Positions 42,026 to 51,018 of a stretch of 54,831 nucleotides of DNA are shown here, piece after piece. The stretch's first letter is position 1. Each line of letters starts with the position of its first letter. Origin of the DNA: a bacterium UBA2219 (GTDB lineage: Bacteria; Desulfobacterota; Deferrimicrobia; Deferrimicrobiales; Deferrimicrobiaceae); the NCBI GenBank assembly GCA_002327765.1, contig DCUH01000133.1, positions 1 to 54,831 on the forward strand, read 5' to 3'. The position numbers and the translations under genes are program-made. Below the pieces are notes generated by a model. The model saw only the letters and a program-made list of their open reading frames with translations. It was not told the DNA's origin and ran no database searches.

Positions 42026-42526
42026 ATGACCCGGAAGCGCCCGCTCACCGCCTCCGCAGCACCCTTCCTCATCCTGGCGTTGCTGTTTCCGACGGGAACC
42101 GCCTGCGCGGATCCTCTTCCCCAGCCGATCGCCTTCCCGCACATGGTCCACGTGACCGGCTACGGTTTCGATTGCCTGTATTGCCACTCCTCCGCGGACA
42201 AGTCCCAATACGCCAATATCCCGTCGGTCTGGAAATGCATGACGTGCCACCGGACGATCGCGACGGACAAGCCGGAAGTGAAAAAACTCGCGCAGTACTG
42301 GCAGGAGAAGAAGCCGGTCCCCTGGAACAAGGTGATCGACGTGCCGAACCATGTCTATTTCCCCCACTGGAAGATGGTGAACGCGAAGGTGGCCTGCCTG
42401 ACCTGCCACCCCGGGATGGAGCACGCCTGGGTCGCGGAGCAGAAGCGCGAGTTCGGGATGGGGATGTGCATGGATTGCCACCGCATAAGGAAGGCATCCA
42501 TCGACTGCTGGACCTGCCACTACTGA
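42026..42526 (+). CDS. actA: Pentahaem cytochrome c, ActA subunit of alternative complex III
   Basis: A 166-residue periplasmic cytochrome. The signal peptide ends near residue 28 (ACADP). Five haem motifs lie at 50-54 (CLYCH), 71-75 (CMTCH), 124-128 (CLTCH), 148-152 (CMDCH) and 161-165 (CWTCH); other His (H39, H42, H109, H114, H133) can serve as axial ligands. The length, haem count and position directly before an ActB-type gene identify it as the pentahaem subunit that passes electrons from the membrane quinol site to a downstream acceptor. It is first in a six-gene plus-strand operon. Confidence 0.92.
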   Translation: MTRKRPLTASAAPFLILALLFPTGTACADPLPQPIAFPHMVHVTGYGFDCLYCHSSADKSQYANIPSVWKCMTCHRTIATDKPEVKKLAQYWQEKKPVPWNKVIDVPNHVYFPHWKMVNAKVACLTCHPGMEHAWVAEQKREFGMGMCMDCHRIRKASIDCWTCHY

Positions 42527-42551
42527 ATCCGGGGGAGGGGAAGGGAACCGC

Positions 42552-44744
42552 ATGCTGGATCGGAGGCAATTCCTGAAGCTGGGCGGGGCGGCGGCCTTCG
42601 CCACCCTCTTCGGGGGATGCGAAAAAACCCGGAAGCAGATCATCCCCTTCGTCCTGCCCCCGGAAAACCAGGTCCTCGGGGAGGCGCTCTGGTACGCCTC
42701 CGCGTGCGGGCAATGCCCGGCCGGATGCGGCGTCGTCGTCCGGGTCTCGGAGGGGCGGGCGAAGAAGATCGAGGGGAACCCGCTCCACCCGGTGAACCGC
42801 GGAAGGCTCTGCGCCCGCGGGCAGGCGGCCCTGCAGGCGCTCTACCACCAGGAGCGGCTTTCCGGGCCGATGAAGGCCTCGGGGCCGCGCGGATCGGGAA
42901 ACTGGCAGCCGGTTTCCTGGGAAGAGGCGCTCTCTCTCCTGATGACGCGGCTCAAAAACGTCCGGGCGGAGGCGCCGGCGTCGCTCCTGATGCTCACGGA
43001 GCCGATGCGGGGACACGAGGGGTTGGTGGCCGGCCGGTTCATGAAGGCGTTCGGCTCCCCCCATCGGGTGGCGTGGGACCCGTTCGGGCGCGACGCGCTG
43101 CTGGCCGCCTGCGAAGCGGTCCACGGCGTGCGCGACCTTCCCGAGTACGACATCGCGAACGCCCGGTACCTGCTCTCCTTCTCCGGGGATTTCCTCGAGA
43201 CGTGGGTCTCGCCGGTGCACTACGCGGAGGCGTACGGCCGGATGCGGGGAAGCCGGGAGACCGTGCGCGGGAAATTCCTCCACTTCGGGCCGCGCCTGTC
43301 GATGACCGCGGCCTCCGCCGACCGGTACCTGCAGATCGCGCCGGGAACGGAGGGGGTCGTCGCCCTGGGGATCTCCCACGTGGCGATCCGGGACGGGCTC
43401 ACTCCGCCGGCCGCCGCCGCGGGAAACCTGATGGCCGCCGGGCTTTCCGCGTATTCGCCGGAGGCCGTGGAGAAGCGGACGGGGGTCCGCGCTTCCGACC
43501 TGGCCCGGGCGGCGAAGGAGTTCTTCGGAAACCAGCCGGGGCTGGCGATCGGCGGGACGGCTTGCGGCTCGGGCGCCGCCGGCGTCTTCAACCATGCCGC
43601 GGTGGAGCTGTTGAACGCGCTCTCGGGAAGCGCGGGGCTTCCGGGCGGCGTCTCCTTCCCTGACCGCTCCCGCGCCTACGCCCGGTACGGGGCGGAAAGA
43701 TCTCTCCTCGCGCCGCCGCCGGAAAGCGGGTATGCGGCCGTCCGCGATGCGGCGGGGAAGATGCGCAAAGGGACGTTCCGGATGGCGATCCTCGCAGGGT
43801 CGTCCAACCCGGCGTTCACCCTTCCGCCCGCCATGAAATTCGCCGAGGCGCTTTCGAACGTGCCGTTCGCGGTCGCGTTCGCCTCCTTCCTCGACGAAAC
43901 GTCCTCCCTGGCCGACCTCGTGCTGCCGGTCCCAACCCCCATGGAAACGTGGGGGGACGACATCGCGCCGGTCGGGCACGGCGGCGCGGTCACGCTCCGC
44001 CAGCCCGTCGTGGAGCCGTTCCGGGACGCGAGGTCGATGGCCGACGTGCTGCTCGCGGCGGCGGCGGAGCTGGGGGGGGAATCGGCCCGGGCCCTGCCCT
44101 GGAAATCGATGAGGGATTGCATCGAGAAAAACTACGACGGCCCCGGCGAAAGGCTGGAAAAGGCGCTCCGGGACGGCGGCGTCTTCCCCTCCGACGCGGC
44201 CCCCCTGCGCGCGATGCGGAAAGGGGCGGTCCTTCCTCCCAAAGCCCCGCGGGAGGCGGCGGGCGCCGTCGACCCCGGGAAATATCCGCTGGCGCTGCAC
44301 CTGTACCCGTCCACCGCGCTGTACGACGGGCGGGGAGCCAACCTCCCCTGGCTCCAGGAACTCCCGGACCCGCTCACCACGGCGATGTGGAGGAACTGGG
44401 TGGAGCTGAACCCGAAGACGGCGGAAAGGATGGGACTCGCGGACGGAGACGGGGTCACGATCGCGTCGCCGCACGGGAAGATCACCGCGCACGTCGCGTT
44501 CAACCCGGGGCTGGCTCCCGATGTGGCCGCCATGCCCACGGGGCAGGGGCATTCGCGGTACGGCCGCGCAGCGGTGGGACGCGGTGAGAACCCGTTCTCC
44601 CTCCTGCCGGAGGCTCCGGAAGGCGGGGCGTCGGGCCTCGCACTGCAGGCCGGCCGGGTCGCGCTGGAGAAAACGGCGCTGCCCACCCGGCTGGTCCGGT
44701 TCGCGCATCCCGAGGGGCAATGGAAGCTGAGCAACCTCATGTGA
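42552..44744 (+). CDS. actB1: Molybdopterin-oxidoreductase-like subunit, ActB N-terminal half (B1)
   Basis: A 730-residue exported protein. The start RRQFLKLGG is a twin-arginine signal, and LFGGC at 19-23 fits a lipobox, so it is probably a folded-exported lipoprotein. An iron-sulfur site is suggested by ACGQCPAGC followed by GRLCARG. The rest is the molybdopterin-enzyme fold that in characterised ACIII carries no molybdenum and serves as a scaffold. In most ACIII operons this half is fused to the ferredoxin half; here they are separate genes with a 13-base gap. Confidence 0.9.
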   Translation: MLDRRQFLKLGGAAAFATLFGGCEKTRKQIIPFVLPPENQVLGEALWYASACGQCPAGCGVVVRVSEGRAKKIEGNPLHPVNRGRLCARGQAALQALYHQERLSGPMKASGPRGSGNWQPVSWEEALSLLMTRLKNVRAEAPASLLMLTEPMRGHEGLVAGRFMKAFGSPHRVAWDPFGRDALLAACEAVHGVRDLPEYDIANARYLLSFSGDFLETWVSPVHYAEAYGRMRGSRETVRGKFLHFGPRLSMTAASADRYLQIAPGTEGVVALGISHVAIRDGLTPPAAAAGNLMAAGLSAYSPEAVEKRTGVRASDLARAAKEFFGNQPGLAIGGTACGSGAAGVFNHAAVELLNALSGSAGLPGGVSFPDRSRAYARYGAERSLLAPPPESGYAAVRDAAGKMRKGTFRMAILAGSSNPAFTLPPAMKFAEALSNVPFAVAFASFLDETSSLADLVLPVPTPMETWGDDIAPVGHGGAVTLRQPVVEPFRDARSMADVLLAAAAELGGESARALPWKSMRDCIEKNYDGPGERLEKALRDGGVFPSDAAPLRAMRKGAVLPPKAPREAAGAVDPGKYPLALHLYPSTALYDGRGANLPWLQELPDPLTTAMWRNWVELNPKTAERMGLADGDGVTIASPHGKITAHVAFNPGLAPDVAAMPTGQGHSRYGRAAVGRGENPFSLLPEAPEGGASGLALQAGRVALEKTALPTRLVRFAHPEGQWKLSNLM

Positions 44745-44757
44745 CGGCGGAGACGGC

Positions 44758-45456
44758 ATGAAACACAAGTGGGCGATGGCGATCGACCTCGACCGGTGCA
44801 CGGGCTGCGGAGCGTGCGTGGCCGCCTGCGTCGCCGAGAACAACATCCCGACGGTGGGCGAGGCCGAGGCGGGGATGGGCCGGCTCATGCAGTGGATCCG
44901 GGTGGCGCGCTACTGGGACGAGGAGCACGCCGGGGCGAACGCCGTGTACCTCCCGGTCCTGTGCATGCAGTGCGAGCGCGCCCCCTGCGAGACCGTCTGC
45001 CCGGTGTACGCCACGTACCACAACGACGACGGGCTCAACGCCATGGCCTACAACCGGTGCGTGGGGACCCGTTACTGCGCGAACAACTGCCCCTATTCGG
45101 TGAGGGTCTTCAACTGGCGCGACCATGTCTGGGAGAAGCCGCTCGACGAGCAGCTCTCCCCGGACCTGTCGGTCCGTTCCCGGGGCGTCATGGAAAAGTG
45201 CACCTTCTGCATCCAGCGGATCCGCCGCGCAAAGGAAGCGGCGGCGGCGGAAAAACGACCGATCCGGGACGGCGAGGTCGCGCCGGCGTGCGTGCAGACC
45301 TGCCCGCCCGGGGCGCTGCTGTTCGGGGACATCGAAGACCCGGACAGCGAGATCTCCCGGAAGCTCTCCGATCCCCGCCGCTTCCGGCTGATGGAACACC
45401 TGGGCACCGAGCCGCGGGTGTGGTACCTGAAGCGGCGGAAAGGAGCCGGCCTGTGA
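44758..45456 (+). CDS. actB2: Four-cluster ferredoxin-type subunit, ActB C-terminal half (B2)
   Basis: A 232-residue iron-sulfur protein of the DmsB/PsrB/HybA group. Four cysteine groups are visible: CTGCGACVAAC, CMQCERAPCETVCP, CVGTRYCANNCP and CTFCIQR followed by CVQTCP. No signal peptide, so it probably rides out with the twin-arginine partner B1. It relays electrons between the ActC quinol site and the cytochrome subunits. Its stop overlaps the actC GTG start. Confidence 0.93.
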   Translation: MKHKWAMAIDLDRCTGCGACVAACVAENNIPTVGEAEAGMGRLMQWIRVARYWDEEHAGANAVYLPVLCMQCERAPCETVCPVYATYHNDDGLNAMAYNRCVGTRYCANNCPYSVRVFNWRDHVWEKPLDEQLSPDLSVRSRGVMEKCTFCIQRIRRAKEAAAAEKRPIRDGEVAPACVQTCPPGALLFGDIEDPDSEISRKLSDPRRFRLMEHLGTEPRVWYLKRRKGAGL

Positions 45457-46844
45457 GCGGCGACCACCTGTCGCGCGTCGATCCGGAGGAGCTCTACCGG
45501 GACCTTTCCCGGTCCAACCTCCCCCCGACGAAGCGTTGGTACCTTGTCGCCGGGCTTCTCCTCCTGGTCGTCCTCTGGGGCACGGGCTGCTTCGTCTACA
45601 TGATGAAGACCGGGATGTGGGTCACCGGCCTCAACCGGCCGGTCATGTGGGGCGTCTTCATCGCAACCTTCGTCTTCTGGATCGGCCTGTCCCACTCCGG
45701 GACGCTGATCTCGGCCATCCTTCGCCTCACGAACGCCACCTGGCGCGCGCCCATCCTGCGCGGCGCGGAGGCGATGACCGCATTCACGCTCATGGTGGGC
45801 GGCCTCTTCCCGCTCATCCACATCGGACGCAACTGGCGTTTCTACTACATGATCCCGTACCCGAACTCGCGCGAGCTCTGGCCCAACCTGCGGTCTCCGC
45901 TGATGTGGGACGCGGTGGCGATCAACACGTACCTCCTGGGGAGCCTCACGTTCCTCTACTTCGGCATGATCCCCGACCTCGCCATCGCCAGGGACCGCTC
46001 CACGGGCTGGAGGAAGAGGTTCTACTCCGCCCTCGCGCTGGGCTTCCGCGGGTCCCACAGCGAGTGGCGGCGGTACCACATCGCGTCGACCCTCTTCGCG
46101 ATCCTCATCATCCCGGTGGCCGTCTCGGTCCACTCGATCGTCGGGTGGGACTTCGCGATGGCCAAGGTGCCCGGCTGGCACAGCACCATCTTCGCCCCCT
46201 ATTTCGTGACCGGCGCGATCTTCTCGGGGATCGCCGGCGTGGTGCTCGTCATGGCGGCCCTGCGGAAGGCGTACCGGCTCGAGAGGGTGCTCACGACGGT
46301 CCAGTTCGAGAACCTCGGGAAGCTCCTCTGCGTGATGTCGCTTCTGTGGGGATACTTCTACTTCGCCGAGTTCCTGACGGTCTGGTACAACCGGAACCCC
46401 GAGGAATGGGAGGTCTTCCGCTCCTACGGCGGCCATTACCTGCCGTTGTGGCTGTCGATGGTCGTCTGCAACTTCGTCATCCCGTTCCCCATGCTGTGCA
46501 TGCGCAGGGTCCGCCGCTCGGTCCCGGCGCTGTGCTTCGTCTCCTTCCTCGTCGTCATCGGGATGTACGCGGAGCGCATCCTGATCGTCGTGCCGTCGCT
46601 GGCGCGCCGCAACGACCCGTTCATCTGGAACAACTATTTCCCGTCCTGGGTGGAGCTCTCCATCCTGGCCGCGGCGCTCGCCATGTTCCTGCTGCTGTAC
46701 ATCGTCTTCGCCAAGCTGTTCCCGATCGTGGCGGTCAGCGACGTCCAGGAGCGGCTGTTCCAGGCCACGGACCGGGCCGTGGGCCGAACGACCGTCGAGA
46801 CGATCGCGCGGCCGGAAGGGCACGGAGAAGGGGGGCACGGATGA
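45453..46844 (+). CDS. actC: NrfD/PsrC-like quinol-oxidising membrane subunit ActC
   Basis: A 463-residue integral membrane protein from GTG at 45453, with about ten helices. The pattern WVTGLNRPVMWGVFIATFVFW, then GLSHSGTLISAILRL, HIGRNWRFYYMIPYPNS and FFAEFLTVWYN-like stretches match ActC of alternative complex III. It binds quinol near the periplasmic face and may move protons. It overlaps both neighbouring genes (GTGA at the start, ATGA at the end). The usual second NrfD-like subunit, ActF, is not found downstream. Confidence 0.93.
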   Translation: MSGDHLSRVDPEELYRDLSRSNLPPTKRWYLVAGLLLLVVLWGTGCFVYMMKTGMWVTGLNRPVMWGVFIATFVFWIGLSHSGTLISAILRLTNATWRAPILRGAEAMTAFTLMVGGLFPLIHIGRNWRFYYMIPYPNSRELWPNLRSPLMWDAVAINTYLLGSLTFLYFGMIPDLAIARDRSTGWRKRFYSALALGFRGSHSEWRRYHIASTLFAILIIPVAVSVHSIVGWDFAMAKVPGWHSTIFAPYFVTGAIFSGIAGVVLVMAALRKAYRLERVLTTVQFENLGKLLCVMSLLWGYFYFAEFLTVWYNRNPEEWEVFRSYGGHYLPLWLSMVVCNFVIPFPMLCMRRVRRSVPALCFVSFLVVIGMYAERILIVVPSLARRNDPFIWNNYFPSWVELSILAAALAMFLLLYIVFAKLFPIVAVSDVQERLFQATDRAVGRTTVETIARPEGHGEGGHG

Positions 46845-47365
46845 GCGGCGTCGTGGTGGTCGGCCTGTTCGAAAGCGTCGAGAAGGCGGCCTCGGCGGGC
46901 GACGCCCTGCGGGCGCTGCCGCTGCCCGAAGAGAGGATCACGTGCATCTCTTCGTTCCCGCTTCCGGACGGCGCCGTCTGCCGGGACACCCGCCCGATCC
47001 GGTTCCCCCGGTTCACCCTCCTGGGGTGGTTCCTCGGCTTGTTCGCCGGGCTCGCGCTGGCCCTGGCGACGTACCTCCTCTACCCGCTCATCACCGGGGG
47101 GAAGGCGATCATCTCCGTCCCGCCGACCCTCATCGTCGCCTACGAAGTCGCGATGCTCGGCGCGCTGATCGGCACCGCAGCGGCCGGCTTCCGCGAGATG
47201 GGGCTCTTGCGGTTCCGCACGAAGACCGTCCACGACCCGAGGATCCAGGACGGCCGGATCCTCGTCTGCGCCACCGTCGCGACCGGGGACGAGGAACGCG
47301 CGGCGATCGGCGCGCTGTCCGCCGCGGGAGGCGCCGACGTGCGGGCGGAGGAAGGGACGATATGA
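46841..47365 (+). CDS. actD: DUF3341 membrane subunit ActD
   Basis: A 174-residue protein with an N-terminal ferredoxin-like soluble part (VVVVGLFESVEKAASAGDALR), two membrane helices at about 60-83 and 98-120, and a C-terminal soluble tail. This fits ActD, the small DUF3341 subunit that sits beside ActC in alternative complex III. The ATG at 46841 overlaps the actC stop; its own stop overlaps actE. Confidence 0.92.
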   Translation: MSGVVVVGLFESVEKAASAGDALRALPLPEERITCISSFPLPDGAVCRDTRPIRFPRFTLLGWFLGLFAGLALALATYLLYPLITGGKAIISVPPTLIVAYEVAMLGALIGTAAAGFREMGLLRFRTKTVHDPRIQDGRILVCATVATGDEERAAIGALSAAGGADVRAEEGTI

Positions 47366-47865
47366 AACGGACCTTCCCCTCCCCCGCCGCCCTTCTCCTG
47401 GCCGTCGCGCTGGCCGCGTCATCGTTCGCCGGGTGCGAGAAGCTCGACCGGGACATGTACGACAACCCGGCCTTCCGCCCCCAGGAGGAGCCGGTCCGCC
47501 TTCCCCCCGAGGGTTCCGTGCCCACCAAGGGGTCGGGACGCGTCCCCCTGCCGGGAACCCCGGCGGCCGCGGCAGCCGGGAACCCGGAACGGATGGACGA
47601 TTCCGCGAGGATCCGGGGAAAGGAGCTCTACGGCATCCACTGCGCCCCGTGCCACGGCCTCTCGGGAAAGGGGGACGGACGCGTCGCGGCGAAATTCGTC
47701 CCGACGCCCGCCGACATATCCGCCGGAGCCGGCGGGATCCATCCCCCCGCGGGCGAACGGTTCTCCGTCCTCACCCATGGAAAAAACGGCATGCCCGCCT
47801 TCCGTTACGACCTCACCGAGCGGGAGCGGTGGCTTGTCGCGGCCCACGTCGAGACGCTGAAATAA
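47362..47865 (+). CDS. actE: Monohaem cytochrome c lipoprotein ActE
   Basis: A 167-residue exported protein. The signal peptide ends in the lipobox SFAGC (Cys25). The following DMYDNPAFRPQEEPVRLPPEGSVP is the characteristic ActE linker. One haem motif, CAPCH at 94-98, with axial Met144 in KNGMPAF. It is the exit point for electrons from the complex. It ends the operon: the next gene, a class II amidotransferase, starts 10 bases later and is unrelated in role. Confidence 0.93.
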   Translation: MKRTFPSPAALLLAVALAASSFAGCEKLDRDMYDNPAFRPQEEPVRLPPEGSVPTKGSGRVPLPGTPAAAAAGNPERMDDSARIRGKELYGIHCAPCHGLSGKGDGRVAAKFVPTPADISAGAGGIHPPAGERFSVLTHGKNGMPAFRYDLTERERWLVAAHVETLK

Positions 47866-47875
47866 GGGGCGCGCG

Positions 47876-48607
47876 ATGTGCCGGATGATCGCCTATGCCT
47901 CTTCCTCGCCGGAGGACGCCTCCCCGTATCTCGGCCACCTCGCGCGGCTCTGCGCGCGCGGGAACCTCGTGGCGGGCTGGGAGAAGCACGCCGGGGGGAA
48001 CCACCCGGACGGGTGGGGAGTCGCCTGGCGCGAGGGGGACGAGATCCGCTGCGTCCGCAGCGGGAAGCCGGCGGCCGCCGACCCGCTCCTTTCGGAACTC
48101 CGCGTGCGGACCGACCGGTTCATCGGGCACGTCCGGTTCGCCTCGGACCCCGCGACGGTCCACGCCGGCAATTCCCACCCCTTCCTCGCGGCGGGGATCG
48201 CCCTCGCCCACAACGGGACATTCCGGGGAAGGATCGGCGAAGAGGCGAACGCGCGGGGCGTCAGCGACTCGCTGGTGTTCCTGGATCGGCTGGCCGAACG
48301 GTGGAAGGAACGGACCCCGGGCGGGCTGGCGCAGCTCCTGCGGGAGATTTTTTCCGACGGCCCGCTGGTGGGGAAATACTCCGCCGCAAACCTGCTGATC
48401 GCAACGGGAGACCGGCTGTTCGCGTTCCGGCGCTTCCGGGTGAATCCGGAGTACTACACGCTGTACACCGCGGAGAGGAAGGGGATCCGGATCGTTTCGA
48501 GCCAGCCGCTCGACGACGGGGAAGGGTGGCGGCTCCTGGAAGACGGCGAGCTGCTCGACCTCGTCTCCGGCGAGTCGATCGCCGTCGCACTGCCCGGCGG
48601 ACCGTAA
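47876..48607 (+). CDS. Class II glutamine amidotransferase
   Basis: A 243-residue Ntn-hydrolase. The catalytic Cys2 becomes N-terminal after Met removal (MCRMIAY). The glutamine-binding features are visible: NHPDGWGVAW, GHVRFAS (with catalytic Arg), and NSHPF followed by ALAHNGTF. It lacks a synthetase domain, as in YafJ/EgtC-like stand-alone amidotransferases, so the partner or acceptor is unknown. No ergothioneine genes are near. It starts 10 bases after actE. Confidence 0.93.
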   Translation: MCRMIAYASSSPEDASPYLGHLARLCARGNLVAGWEKHAGGNHPDGWGVAWREGDEIRCVRSGKPAAADPLLSELRVRTDRFIGHVRFASDPATVHAGNSHPFLAAGIALAHNGTFRGRIGEEANARGVSDSLVFLDRLAERWKERTPGGLAQLLREIFSDGPLVGKYSAANLLIATGDRLFAFRRFRVNPEYYTLYTAERKGIRIVSSQPLDDGEGWRLLEDGELLDLVSGESIAVALPGGP

Positions 48608-48635
48608 GCGGTAGACGTCCCAGCCCGGACGGCCG

Positions 48636-48905
48636 TCAGTTCTTTTTGGAATGCTTCGCGAGGTCCTCGGCGACCTCGCCGACGGTCTGCTTCATGAAGC
48701 GGTCGGCTGCCTTTTTCGCGGAATCCCCGGGGGACGGCATCTTGGACACCCAGTTCCCCCCCTTCCGGATGAAACCGCCGCCGCCGCCCACCTGCCGCAC
48801 GACCGGCTTGCCGCAATGGGGGCACGTTTCCAGCGGGGGATCCGACATCCGCTGCTCCTTCTCGAACTCCCCGCATTCGGGGCACATGTATTCGTAGACC
48901 GGCAA
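48636..48905 (-). CDS. FmdB-family zinc-ribbon protein
   Basis: An 89-residue protein with a one-zinc ribbon: CPEC and CPHC (about residues 8-11 and 28-31). The family start PVYEYMCPECG identifies the true start as TTG at 48905, preceded by GGGAGGG; the ATG at 48923 would add six non-family residues. The Gly-rich stretch and basic, helical C-terminus follow. FmdB proteins are putative regulators of unknown function, often monocistronic. Confidence 0.92.
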   Translation of the reverse strand: MPVYEYMCPECGEFEKEQRMSDPPLETCPHCGKPVVRQVGGGGGFIRKGGNWVSKMPSPGDSAKKAADRFMKQTVGEVAEDLAKHSKKN

Positions 48906-48972
48906 GTATCCCTCCCCCCGCAACCTTTTCCTTACCCGATTATCTCATAATGGAGAAACCCGTTCGGGAGAG

Positions 48973-50121
48973 GTGGCCATATTGAGCCTGTTCCTTCTGA
49001 CCTTCCTGCTGGTCTACGGATCCGTGCACGCGTACGTCTTCCTGAAGGCGAAAGCCGCGCTCGCCTTCGGGTGGGGAGCCGGGCTGCCGATCATCGCGGT
49101 CCTGGCGCTCCTCGTGGCCGCACCGATCCTCACGCACCTGCTGGCGCGCGAGGGACACGAAAGCGCGGCCCGGCTGCTCGCCTTCGCGGGATACGCCTGG
49201 ATGGGGTTCGTCTTCTTCCTCTTCTGGCTGAACCTCGCCGCCGACGCCTCGAGGCTCCTTCTTTGGGCGGCGGAGCGCGCCGGGTTTCCCCGGGGCTTTT
49301 CCTCCGCCCTCGGAGGACGGGGCGCCTTCCTCTGCGCCACGGGGCTGGCGGCCGCCCTGTCGGCGTACTCGGCCTTCGAGGCCTCGCGCATCGAAGTGGT
49401 CCGCGTGCGGATCGCCACGGACCGGCTTCCGCCGGAGGTCCGCTCGTTGAGGATCGCCCAGATCTCCGACCTTCACCTCGGCATCATCCACCGCAACGGC
49501 AAGGCGCGCGACGTGGCCGCGATCGTCGCCCGCGAGCGCCCTGACATACTCGTCTCCACGGGAGACCTGGTGGACGGGGAGCTCGATCATATCAACGGCC
49601 TGTCGGAGTCCTTCCGCGACCTTCCCGCGCCGTTGGGAAAATACGCCGTCACCGGGAACCATGAATACTACCGGGGGCTCCGGCAGTCGATCGACTTCAC
49701 CCGCAGGGCCGGCTTCACGGTCTTGAGGAACGAGTCCGTCGTGGCCGGCGGCGCAGTCCGGATCGCCGGCGTGGACGACCCGGCCCAGGACCGGCTCGGG
49801 GAGCGCAGGAGGCCTTCCGAGGCCGACGTGCTGGGCGACCGCCCCGACGGCCGGTTCACGGTCCTGCTCAAGCATCGCCCGACGATCGACCCGGGTTCGG
49901 CGGGAAAGTTCGACCTGCAGCTTTCCGGACACACCCATCACGGCCAGATTTTCCCGTTCCAACTCTTCACGCGGCTGGTCTATCCTCTTCTTGGGGGGAA
50001 CCACGCCGTGCCGGGCGGCGGAACGCTCCACGTCAGCCGAGGGACCGGGACCTGGGGGCCGCCGATGCGCCTGCTCGCACGCCCGGAGATCACGATCATC
50101 GACCTGGAGGGATCCCGATGA
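48973..50121 (+). CDS. Membrane-anchored metallophosphoesterase
   Basis: A 382-residue protein with about four membrane helices in residues 1-140, then a calcineurin-like phosphoesterase domain. The metal motifs are intact: ISDLHLG (Asp and His), STGDLVDG, TGNHEYY, LKHRP and SGHTHHGQ. Family members include lipid-headgroup (UDP-diacylglucosamine-like) and YkuE-type hydrolases; membrane anchoring suggests a lipid or cell-envelope substrate. Start: GTG at 48973 or TTG at 48982; both follow GGGAGAGG. It overlaps the next gene by an ATGA junction. Confidence 0.9.
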   Translation: MAILSLFLLTFLLVYGSVHAYVFLKAKAALAFGWGAGLPIIAVLALLVAAPILTHLLAREGHESAARLLAFAGYAWMGFVFFLFWLNLAADASRLLLWAAERAGFPRGFSSALGGRGAFLCATGLAAALSAYSAFEASRIEVVRVRIATDRLPPEVRSLRIAQISDLHLGIIHRNGKARDVAAIVARERPDILVSTGDLVDGELDHINGLSESFRDLPAPLGKYAVTGNHEYYRGLRQSIDFTRRAGFTVLRNESVVAGGAVRIAGVDDPAQDRLGERRRPSEADVLGDRPDGRFTVLLKHRPTIDPGSAGKFDLQLSGHTHHGQIFPFQLFTRLVYPLLGGNHAVPGGGTLHVSRGTGTWGPPMRLLARPEITIIDLEGSR

Positions 50122-50951
50122 GACCGTTCCTCTTCGTCACCGATCTGCACGGGCACCGGGGGAAGTACGAGCGGACCTTGTCGTACGCGCGGCAGTCCGG
50201 CGCCGTGCTCGTGATCAACGGGGGGGACATCTGCCCCTCCGGGCACCGGCACGGGGACCAGAAGCGGTTCTACGAGGAGTTCCTGGGGCCCCACCTCGCC
50301 CGGTACCAGGAGGCGGGGATCCGGTACCTGACGCTCACCGGGAACGACGATCTCGGGGTGTTCGACGCGCTGCTCGACGAAATCTGCGCCGGGATGCCGC
50401 TCGTGGCGCACCTCTCCCAACGGATGGTCGAGGTCGACGGGGTGCCGTTCATCGGCATGAACCGGGTGACCGATTTCCCGTTCCGCTTGAAGGACCGCGC
50501 ACGGAAGGACTCGGCGGGGCACGTTTTCGGCAACCAGTTCGGCCGCAGCGTCCTCTCCACGCCGGACGGCTTCCGGGAGATCCCCGACTGGCCGGAGTTC
50601 GCCGGAACGCTTCCCACTATCGAGCAGGAGCTCGAAGCGCTCCCCGTACCGCCGGATCCCTCGAGGGCGGTGTACGTCCTCCACGGCCCCCCGTCCGGCG
50701 CCGGGCTCGACACGATCCGCGGGGGTCTGCCGGTCGGCTCCGCCGCGACGCGCGCCTTCCTCGCCCGCGTGCAGCCGCTTCTGTCGCTCCACGGCCACAT
50801 CCACGAATCTCCGGAAGAGTCCGGGGTGTGGAAGACGAAGATCGGGCGCACCGTCTGCATCCAGCCGGGGCAATCGGCGGAAGAGCTCGTCGTCGTGGTC
50901 GGGAACCTCGAGGAGCTGTCCTTCCAGCGGAAGCTGCTCTCCGTCGGGTAG
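50118..50951 (+). CDS. Soluble metallophosphoesterase
   Basis: A 277-residue cytoplasmic calcineurin-like phosphoesterase. Motifs: FVTDLHGH, INGGDICPSG, TGNDD (Asp replaces the usual His after Asn, a variant seen in several subfamilies), VLHGPPSG and LHGHIHES. Clearly diverged from its membrane neighbour. Coupled translation with the preceding gene suggests sequential or shared chemistry, but the substrate is not evident. Confidence 0.9.
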   Translation: MRPFLFVTDLHGHRGKYERTLSYARQSGAVLVINGGDICPSGHRHGDQKRFYEEFLGPHLARYQEAGIRYLTLTGNDDLGVFDALLDEICAGMPLVAHLSQRMVEVDGVPFIGMNRVTDFPFRLKDRARKDSAGHVFGNQFGRSVLSTPDGFREIPDWPEFAGTLPTIEQELEALPVPPDPSRAVYVLHGPPSGAGLDTIRGGLPVGSAATRAFLARVQPLLSLHGHIHESPEESGVWKTKIGRTVCIQPGQSAEELVVVVGNLEELSFQRKLLSVG

Positions 50952-51018
50952 GCGCCCCTCCGGGGACGGCCGTTGCGTGTACAATGCATTAACCATATGC
51001 GCGGTTCCCGGAGGAACG

